From: SIG480 sp045636165
GTDB taxonomy: Bacteria > Bacillota > Clostridia > Oscillospirales > JAAYXM01
Reading direction: 5' to 3'
Assembly (NCBI GenBank): GCA_045636165.1
Contig: JAZTWZ010000082.1
Coordinates: 1-10,201 of the forward strand
Length of the DNA: 10,201 nucleotides
How positions within the stretch are numbered: position 1 is the first letter of the stretch; each line of letters begins with the position of its first letter. The notes beneath the pieces are model-generated. The model was given only the letters and a program-made list of their open reading frames with translations, had not been told where the DNA came from and did not search any database. The position numbers and the translations under genes are program-made. This document shows positions 6,646 through 10,201 of the stretch, one piece after another.

Positions 6646-7593
6646 ATGATAGAAATAGAGAAGCCCCGCATAGAGTGCTTGGACTTAGTTGAGGATGCAT
6701 CCTACGGTAAGTTTATTATCGAGCCGTTGGAGCGTGGTTACGGTACAACTCTCGGTAACTCACTTCGTCGTGTTCTTCTTTCTTCACTCCCCGGCGTTGC
6801 GGTTACAGCAATCAAGATTGCAGGCATCGCACATGAGTTTTCCACAATTCCCGGCGTAAAGGAAGATGTAACTGAGATAGTTCTCAACATAAAGAAGATT
6901 GTAGCAAAGCTTCACTCTGACGAGCCTCAGACAGTTACGATTGAGGCAAACGAGGAAGGCGAAGTAACGGCAGGAGATATCAATACATCAGCTGATATTG
7001 AGATCCTCAACCCCGACCTTCACATTGCAACGCTTGCTGCAAACGCAACTCTTTCTATGGAGCTTACATTTGCACACGGCAGAGGATATGTTTCGGCAGA
7101 GCGCAATAAGCAGGAAAATGCTGCAATCGGTGTTCTCCCGATAGATTCTATCTATACTCCGGTTCATAAGGTGAACTATTATGTCGAGAATACCCGTGTA
7201 GGTAATATGACCGACTACGATAAGCTCACAATTGAAATCTGGACAAACAAGACAATTTCTGCCCGTGATGCGATATCTTACAGCGCAAAGATCTTGAGCG
7301 ATCATCTCTCACTCTTCATTGACTTGTCAGAAGATATCGGCAATACTTCAACAGTAGTTGCCAAGGCAGAAGATTCGAGAGATAAGGTTCTTGATATGAC
7401 AATCGAAGAGCTCGACCTTTCAGTTCGTTCCTTCAACTGCTTAAAGCGTGCAGGAATCAACACGGTCGCAGATCTTATTGGCAAGACTCAGGAAGATATG
7501 ATGAAGGTTCGTAACCTTGGTCACAAGTCTCTTGAGGAAGTCATCAACAAACTTGATACAATGGGGCTCGCACTTGCAAGTGAGGACAACTAA
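6646..7593 (+). CDS. rpoA: DNA-directed RNA polymerase subunit alpha
   Basis: This encodes 315 residues, beginning MIEIEKPRIECLD, one residue longer than the B. subtilis protein. Alpha dimerises to nucleate RNA polymerase assembly, and its C-terminal domain contacts UP elements and activators. The N-terminal domain holds GYGTTLGNSLRRVLLSSLPG (31-50) and the ILNPDLHIATL and IDSIYTPV segments. The C-terminal domain (about 248-310) keeps the DNA-binding residues R261, N264, C265, G292, K294, S295 and E298, which correspond to the E. coli 265 determinant. The ribosome site AAGGAGGG at 6627-6634 would serve a TTG at 6643 (8-base spacing) at least as well as the ATG at 6646, so one extra Met is possible. 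Confidence 0.98.
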   Translation: MIEIEKPRIECLDLVEDASYGKFIIEPLERGYGTTLGNSLRRVLLSSLPGVAVTAIKIAGIAHEFSTIPGVKEDVTEIVLNIKKIVAKLHSDEPQTVTIEANEEGEVTAGDINTSADIEILNPDLHIATLAANATLSMELTFAHGRGYVSAERNKQENAAIGVLPIDSIYTPVHKVNYYVENTRVGNMTDYDKLTIEIWTNKTISARDAISYSAKILSDHLSLFIDLSEDIGNTSTVVAKAEDSRDKVLDMTIEELDLSVRSFNCLKRAGINTVADLIGKTQEDMMKVRNLGHKSLEEVINKLDTMGLALASEDN

Positions 7594-7635
7594 TGTCCCA
7601 CTTGCGGGCAGGCCATGATAAAAGGAGGTATTACA

Positions 7636-7977
7636 ATGCCCGGAACACGTAAGCTTGGACGTACCACAGATGCTCGTATGGCAATGCTTCGCGCAATGGT
7701 TACGTATTTGCTTGAAAACGGAAAAATTGAAACAACGCTTATGCGTGCAAAGGAAGTTCGTCCTCTCACCGAGAAAATGATTACTCTCGGAAAGACAAAC
7801 ACACTTCACAACAAGCGTCAGGCTCTTGCTTTTATCACTAAGGAAGATGTCGTCAAGAAGCTTTTTGACGAGATTTCACCGAAGTATGCAGAGCGCAACG
7901 GCGGTTATTGCAGAATTACAAAGCTCGGTCCGCGTCGCGGTGACTGTGCTGAAATGGCAATAATCGAGCTTATCTAA
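7636..7977 (+). CDS. rplQ: 50S ribosomal protein L17
   Basis: This encodes 113 residues, starting MPGTRKLGRTTDARMAMLRA. L17 is a large-subunit protein near the peptide exit tunnel and usually has 113-130 residues. Typical segments are ENGKIETTLMRAKEVRPLTEKMITLGK, the NKRQALAFITKEDVVKKLF region and the end GGYCRITKLGPRRGDCAEMA-IIELI. The ATG at 7636 follows AAAGGAGGT at 7621-7629; an upstream in-frame ATG at 7615 lies before the ribosome site and is rejected. It is the last gene of the operon and is followed by a strong terminator eight bases after its stop codon. Confidence 0.97.
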   Translation: MPGTRKLGRTTDARMAMLRAMVTYLLENGKIETTLMRAKEVRPLTEKMITLGKTNTLHNKRQALAFITKEDVVKKLFDEISPKYAERNGGYCRITKLGPRRGDCAEMAIIELI

Positions 7978-7985
7978 CAAAACTT

Positions 7986-8033
7986 AAAAGGATTACCTCA
8001 GAGTTTCAAGCCTCTGAAGTAATCCTTTTTTTT
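7986..8033 (+). terminator. Rho-independent terminator of the ribosomal operon, possibly bidirectional
   Basis: The left arm (7986-8003) and right arm (8012-8029) pair over 18 positions with a single C-A mismatch, around an 8-base loop. Eight Ts (8026-8033) follow on the + strand. The T-run overlaps the stop codon of the convergent ATPase gene. Read on the - strand the same hairpin is preceded by eight As and followed by T-rich sequence, so it can probably stop transcription from both sides. Confidence 0.95.
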
Positions 8034-9093
8034 ATGCAAAAATTTCGTCTGCAAGATTTGAGGAGAAGGAATAAAGCGCGTCAAAATCAATATGCGGATT
8101 ATAAAGGTTCTCAAGGTCGTCGTGAACGAGCTTTGCCGTGACGAGAATTTCACAAGCCTCATTAATAAAGTTTTTTCTTAAAGCTCTGAGCTTTTTGAGT
8201 TTGGCGCGCTCAAGAGGGGAAAGGGAAGATTCAACGGCTGAATCAAGCCGCAGCTTTCTGTAATGCGCGCCCGAAATCGGAATATCTCGTGACGAGGTTA
8301 TAAAACAGAGCGAAAGCTCAGGAATATATAAGTGCACCATCTGAGAAGGCTTCAAGGGGCTGAAACATCCGATACAGCTATAATCTGCCGCAAGGCAGGC
8401 ATCCTTTATGGTGTTAAGTAAAAAGTGCGCTAAACCGTAGGAATCTTCGATTATAAAGGTACGGGATATATTAAACTCTTTATCATAAAGCAGGCTCATA
8501 TATCCCTTCGGTGAAATTGCTTCACAGAAGCGCCGCTTAAAAGATTTGCCGCTACCTTTTCCTATAACCTCCCGTGAGATAATTCCTCGGGCTTTTTTCT
8601 TAAGATATTCGATGCTGAGAGTACCGATAGCTTTGTCAAAAAGTTCATCGTCTATTTTCTCCGCGCAGGCGGTCATCCTGTAAGCACGGTTAAAATAAGT
8701 AGAGTATTTTTCCTTGACTTTTATTATATCATCCTTTTTCTCCTGAATTTTCGGGATATCGGCAAAACTACTGAGGTTTATATACCGCTCAACTGCAAGT
8801 GGAAATTTCGGTTCGACAATATGAGGAGCTGTTCCGTCACAAACTGCAGTTCTGAAAGTTGGGAAGACTACTCCGTCCAGAGAATCGGGGTCAGAGGAAC
8901 AGAGAATTCTTTCAAAAGGTATGTTAAGTTTATCTGCTTTACGGATAAGGGTTCGCATAAGCGAAGACTTTCCGCTTCCCGGACCACCCTTTAAGATGTA
9001 AACAGAATTTGCATCGTGTAAATCAATAAGCTCATCATAGAAAGAATGAAACCCATGACCTGAATTTGCTCCTAAAAAGAAAGAAGAAAACAT
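8032..9093 (-). CDS. P-loop ATPase of unknown function (PRK06851-like), two-domain with degenerate second site
   Basis: This encodes 353 residues. The Walker A motif GGPGSGKSS is at 36-44, followed by family-like marks CSSDPDSLDGV (65-75) and DGTAPHIVEP (86-95). They recall the uncharacterised Firmicutes ATPase family I know as PRK06851; this is from memory, not a search. Residues 189-265 appear to repeat residues 6-85. AxSxxGYxS matches AxSxxGFxS near the front, and FIIEDSYGLAHFLLNTI aligns with ILKGGPGSGKSSLMRTL, but the second copy lacks the P-loop glycines and lysine. No signal peptide or membrane segment is visible. The ATG at 9091-9093 follows GGAGGGA, which is locked in a hairpin. The substrate is unknown. 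It may be co-transcribed with the BofC-like gene upstream. Confidence 0.85.
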   Translation of the reverse strand: MFSSFFLGANSGHGFHSFYDELIDLHDANSVYILKGGPGSGKSSLMRTLIRKADKLNIPFERILCSSDPDSLDGVVFPTFRTAVCDGTAPHIVEPKFPLAVERYINLSSFADIPKIQEKKDDIIKVKEKYSTYFNRAYRMTACAEKIDDELFDKAIGTLSIEYLKKKARGIISREVIGKGSGKSFKRRFCEAISPKGYMSLLYDKEFNISRTFIIEDSYGLAHFLLNTIKDACLAADYSCIGCFSPLKPSQMVHLYIPELSLCFITSSRDIPISGAHYRKLRLDSAVESSLSPLERAKLKKLRALRKNFINEACEILVTAKLVHDDLENLYNPHIDFDALYSFSSNLADEIFA

Positions 9094-9097
9094 AAAA

Positions 9098-9176
9098 TCC
9101 CTCCGGAAAGTACTTTGGTATAGATTATGCGGTCAAAACGAAGTTTGACACGGATACCAAGTACAATTCGGAGGGA
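9098..9176 (-). promoter_or_regulatory. Long 5'-leader hairpin masking the ATPase gene's ribosome site
   Basis: On the - strand the leader can fold as three stacked helices. Bases 9176-9169 pair with 9105-9098 (8 bp, UCCCUCCG with CGGAGGGA). Bases 9164-9159 pair with 9115-9110 (6 bp), and 9158-9154 with 9121-9117 (5 bp, after a bulged A). A separate apical stem pairs 9149-9144 with 9137-9132 around CUUCGU. The whole Shine-Dalgarno sequence GGAGGGA lies in the basal helix, four bases before the ATG. It may control translation; it could instead be an inverted-repeat insertion remnant. It has only four Us after the stem, so it is a poor terminator. Confidence 0.6.
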
Positions 9177-9207
9177 AACTGTTTTTTCAGTATGTTTTTA
9201 TAGAAAG

Positions 9208-9567
9208 TCAGCTTGAAAAATCTTCGAGAAGCTTCTGCATCTCAATTTCACCGCTTACGGTAATTCCTTCGCTCAGTCGCTCACGGTCAAAGTGCCTGAG
9301 CGTTCCTGCATATATATCGGTAACGATTATAGGTCGCAGATTATCGTTTACATCAAAAACGACGAGAACACCGTCCTGAATCTTGAGGGTGAAGTTTTGC
9401 GCCTCTTCCGCGAGAATTTCTGTTTCTGAAATTGCAGGGGTGTCCTCTTTCTTTGAGTTTTCTTCTGTTTTTTTATCCTCAAGTGAGCGTGAAATTCCGC
9501 CGGTCAGAAAGCCGAGCATGACAAACATAGCGCAGGCGGCGATAGTTATTCTCTTTTGTGAGTTCAA
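9208..9567 (-). CDS. Membrane-anchored protein with BofC C-terminal-like domain
   Basis: This encodes 119 residues from the TTG at 9567. One N-terminal hydrophobic segment (about residues 6-26, with IAACAMFVMLGFLTGGI) is followed by a charged Lys/Glu linker (30-55) and a small C-terminal domain (57-119). That domain, with DGVLVVFDVNDNLRPIIVTD, then TLRHFDRERLSEGI and LLEDFSS at the end, resembles the BofC C-terminal domain proteins common in spore-forming Clostridia. In B. subtilis, BofC is a forespore protein that restrains the SpoIVB protease in the sigma-K checkpoint; whether this protein does so is inference. The linker and domain probably face outside the membrane. The TTG is preferred over the GTG at 9576 because the GTG lies inside the ribosome site. 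Confidence 0.65.
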   Translation of the reverse strand: MNSQKRITIAACAMFVMLGFLTGGISRSLEDKKTEENSKKEDTPAISETEILAEEAQNFTLKIQDGVLVVFDVNDNLRPIIVTDIYAGTLRHFDRERLSEGITVSGEIEMQKLLEDFSS

Positions 9568-9571
9568 TAAA

Positions 9572-9581
9572 ATCACTTCCG
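9572..9581 (-). promoter_or_regulatory. Ribosome binding site deciding the TTG start of the BofC-like gene
   Basis: CGGAAGTGAT on the - strand matches eight of ten bases of the AGGAGGTGAT consensus. GGAAG is 8 bases before the TTG at 9567-9565. The GTG at 9576-9574 would start within this site with almost no spacing. Confidence 0.55.
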
Positions 9582-9599
9582 ATCAAATAGATGTATATA

Positions 9600-9630
9600 T
9601 AGTATAGACCGAAAGTTTATTTTTGATACA
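9600..9630 (-). promoter_or_regulatory. Sigma-G-like promoter before the BofC-like gene
   Basis: TGTATC (9630-9625), 18 bases, TATACTA (9606-9600). The B. subtilis forespore sigma-G consensus is TGHATR, 18 bases, CATnMTA, so each element misses one position. Read as sigma-A, the -35 is poor (TTGTAT) and the spacing is 19. The start would fall about 25 bases before the gene. B. subtilis bofC is a sigma-G gene, which fits, but the match is by eye. Confidence 0.4.
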
Positions 9631-9740
9631 AAGAAAGAGCACCTGACGCTCAGGAGTGGAGCATCAGGTGCCAGGGAATTGGGTTGTGGGGATAAAGATA
9701 TGAATGGACGAAGGCTTAAAAAGCCTTTGTCTCTCACCAC
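9630..9740 (-). ncRNA. Candidate small RNA or leader transcript (promoter to terminator)
   Basis: A strong promoter just upstream should start a - strand transcript near 9738-9740. It would begin GUGGUGAGAGAC, form a hairpin (GAC-A-AAGGCUU paired with AAGCCUU-C-GUC around UUU, about 9731-9707), pass a C-rich single-stranded region containing CCCCAC that could pair with the 5' GUGG, and end at a terminator-like hairpin (9671-9639) followed by UCUUUCUUUG. No open frame of note lies in it. It may be a free RNA of about 110 bases, or an attenuated leader of the BofC-like gene 60 bases further on. I do not recognise it as 6S, SRP RNA, tmRNA or a known riboswitch. Confidence 0.45.
9631..9671 (-). 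terminator. Terminator-like hairpin upstream of the BofC-like gene
   Basis: GCACCTGA (9671-9664) pairs with TCAGGTGC (9646-9639). Inside, GCTC (9662-9659) pairs with GAGC (9651-9648) after one mismatch, with a 7-base loop. The - strand then runs TCTTTCTTTG, a T-rich tract broken by two Cs. On the + strand no T-run follows, so it should act on - strand transcripts. Confidence 0.6.
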
Positions 9741-9744
9741 ATAT

Positions 9745-9773
9745 ATAATAACACAATTTCCAGAATTTGTAAA
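9745..9773 (-). promoter_or_regulatory. Sigma-A-type promoter with extended -10, - strand
   Basis: TTTACA (9773-9768) and TATTAT (9750-9745) are separated by exactly 17 bases, each five of six to the consensus, with a TGT extension directly before the -10. Transcription should begin at a G near 9738-9740 and run toward the terminator-like hairpin at 9671-9639. Confidence 0.65.
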
Positions 9774-9781
9774 TACCTTTT

Positions 9782-9796
9782 TGGAAAAAATTTCCA
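9782..9796. repeat. Short inverted repeat in the divergent promoter region
   Basis: TGGAAA (9782-9787) and TTTCCA (9791-9796) are perfect inverted copies around AAA. AATTTCCAG is also repeated directly at 9755-9763 and 9789-9797. These could be an operator between the - strand promoter and the + strand miniprotein gene, but no regulator can be named. Confidence 0.3.
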
Positions 9797-9798
9797 GT

Positions 9799-9825
9799 AA
9801 CCATATTTTGGTGAGAACATAGAAT
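9799..9825 (+). promoter_or_regulatory. Possible mother-cell (sigma-K/E-type) promoter for the miniprotein gene
   Basis: AACC (9799-9802) and CATAGAATG (9818-9826) resemble the sigma-K pattern mACm and CATAnnnTA, but the spacing is 15 rather than 16-17 and the last base differs. The same -10 is one base from the sigma-E CATACAMT, but its -35 is too close. A weak sigma-A reading (TTGGAA at 9781, 17 bases, TATTTT) also exists. Confidence 0.25.
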
Positions 9826-9857
9826 GAAGTGAAAAAACTTTTAGGAGGTAATCACCC

Positions 9858-9965
9858 ATGTTATGTAACGACAATTACTCAGACAACAATTGCTGCAGCT
9901 GGATTATCATCATCGCTGCTATCGTAGTTGTATGGCTTCTTTGCGGAAATAACAACTGCAACTAA
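9858..9965 (+). CDS. Small Cys/Asn-rich single-span membrane protein (35 residues)
   Basis: The ATG at 9858 is preceded by TTAGGAGGTAATCA, an almost complete match to the 16S 3' end, with 9 bases from GGAGG to the ATG. The protein has a polar N-terminus with Asn/Asp and C3, C12, C13, a hydrophobic span WIIIIAAIVVVWLLC (15-29), and an Asn-rich tail GNNNCN with C34. That makes five Cys in 35 residues. A perfect terminator lies 21 bases after the stop. The design resembles the very small membrane proteins made during sporulation (for example the YjcZ type), but I cannot assign a family. It stands alone on the + strand, convergent with the BofA-like gene. Confidence 0.75.
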   Translation: MLCNDNYSDNNCCSWIIIIAAIVVVWLLCGNNNCN

Positions 9966-9986
9966 CCTCAAATAAGGCTCGCGCAG

Positions 9987-10014
9987 AACGGCAGGGGATT
10001 TCCCCTGCCGTTTT
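9987..10014 (+). terminator. Rho-independent terminator after the miniprotein gene
   Basis: AACGGCAGGGG (9987-9997) pairs perfectly with CCCCTGCCGTT (10002-10012) around ATTT, followed by TTTT at 10011-10014. The T-run overlaps the stop codon of the convergent BofA-like gene. On the - strand the stem is followed by CTGCG, so it should be effective mainly for the + strand. Confidence 0.85.
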
Positions 10015-10201
10015 ACAGTATATATGAGAGTGCGACAAAGGAAAGCGCACCGGGGATACCGAGTAGAGATGAAAGAGCTATTCCAAGGTAGTTGAAAGAA
10101 ACTCCGATGTTAAGAAAGTTTATAAGAAAAAGAGCAGCCACGCCGAGAATTCCGCGCAGGGAAAATCTCCTGAAAGCTTTTGAGAAGAAAAGCAAAAGAA
10201 G
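10013..10201 (-). CDS. bofA: BofA-family protein (pro-sigma-K processing inhibitor type), N-terminus cut off
   Basis: The frame is open from the window edge to the TAA at 10015-10013, giving 62 visible codons. A TTG at 10195 is in frame, but the reading frame continues upstream, and BofA proteins have about 85-90 residues, so the start probably lies outside. Two hydrophobic segments are seen (about GILGVAALFLINFLNIG and YLGIALSSLLGIPGALSFVA). The Asn-containing first segment and the LGIPG motif near the C-terminus are typical of the BofA family. In B. subtilis BofA sits in the forespore outer membrane and holds the SpoIVFB protease inactive until the sigma-K checkpoint is passed. The family assignment is by motif only. 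Confidence 0.75.
   Translation of the reverse strand, partial: LLLLFFSKAFRRFSLRGILGVAALFLINFLNIGVSFNYLGIALSSLLGIPGALSFVALSYIL

Noticed and set aside
7441..7809. Antisense open frame across the rpoA end and rplQ (122 codons)
   Set aside because: It lies opposite two well-supported genes, its translation resembles no family, and no promoter or ribosome site is visible.
8542..8562. A second P-loop lookalike, GKGSGKS, at residues 178-184 of the ATPase
   Set aside because: The spacing does not fit Walker A (Ile, not Gly, at the first position), it lies in a basic linker before the second half, and the true counterpart of the P-loop aligns 40 residues further on.
9145..9167. TTGACA and TACAAT on the + strand within the leader hairpin, as a promoter
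   Set aside because: The spacing is only 11 bases, and no + strand gene follows; the TTGACA is part of the apical stem.
9098..9176. The leader hairpin as a miniature transposon (MITE)
   Set aside because: The ends are inverted repeats, but no convincing target-site duplication flanks them, and the exact overlap with the ribosome site favours a leader structure. Not fully excluded without a genome-wide copy count.
9383..9607. A + strand open frame of 74 codons opposite the BofC-like gene
   Set aside because: It has no ribosome site, and the - strand frame has a coherent membrane-linker-domain layout and a promoter, so this is its shadow.
9630..9740. 6S RNA, SRP RNA or a known riboswitch for the candidate RNA
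   Set aside because: It lacks the long interrupted rod of 6S RNA, lacks the SRP GGAA/AGCAG core, and I find no aptamer core I recognise.
1..10201. CRISPR arrays, tRNA/rRNA genes, insertion sequences, prophage genes
   Set aside because: No regularly spaced repeats, no tRNA-like cloverleaf, and no transposase or integrase frames were seen on either strand.

Overview
The window carries the distal half of a ribosomal-protein (spc/alpha) operon from a low-to-moderate GC Gram-positive bacterium, followed by a short accessory region whose genes point to endospore formation. The best guess is class Clostridia, Oscillospirales/Ruminococcaceae-like. The reasons are the gene order secY-adk-map-KOW-infA-rpmJ-rpsM-rpsK-rpsD-rpoA-rplQ with rpsD inside the operon, strong GGAGG ribosome sites before most genes, several TTG starts, a zinc-LID adenylate kinase, and BofA/BofC-type sporulation genes. 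The genus is not determined.

Positions 1-7977 (+ strand): the end of rplF, then rplR, rpsE, rpmD, rplO, secY, adk, map, a KOW-domain RNA-binding protein gene, infA, rpmJ, rpsM, rpsK, rpsD, rpoA and rplQ. Gaps are short, rplO and secY abut, and the KOW gene and infA overlap by 14 bases. No terminator is visible inside the block, so it is probably one transcription unit coupling ribosome assembly, Sec translocation, N-terminal Met removal, initiation and RNA polymerase assembly. A strong hairpin plus T-run (7986-8033) ends it and serves as the convergent boundary with the next gene.

Positions 8032-9567 (- strand): a 353-residue P-loop ATPase of the uncharacterised PRK06851-like type. Its second half looks like a degenerate copy of the first. 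Its ribosome site is buried in a long hairpin (9098-9176). Upstream of it is a membrane-anchored protein resembling the BofC C-terminal domain family.

Positions 9568-9857 hold no convincing protein gene but are dense in signals. On the - strand there is a strong sigma-A promoter (9745-9773), about 110 bases of possible RNA ending in a terminator-like hairpin (9631-9671), and then a sigma-G-like promoter (9600-9630) directly before the BofC-like gene. On the + strand a weaker sporulation-type promoter may drive a 35-residue Cys/Asn-rich membrane miniprotein (9858-9965), which ends at its own terminator (9987-10014).

Positions 10013-10201 (- strand) hold the C-terminal part of a BofA-family protein, cut by the window end. 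The accessory region is therefore best read as a small sporulation-linked cluster. The most interesting unknowns are the hairpin-masked ATPase gene, the promoter-to-terminator RNA unit and the tiny Cys-rich protein.
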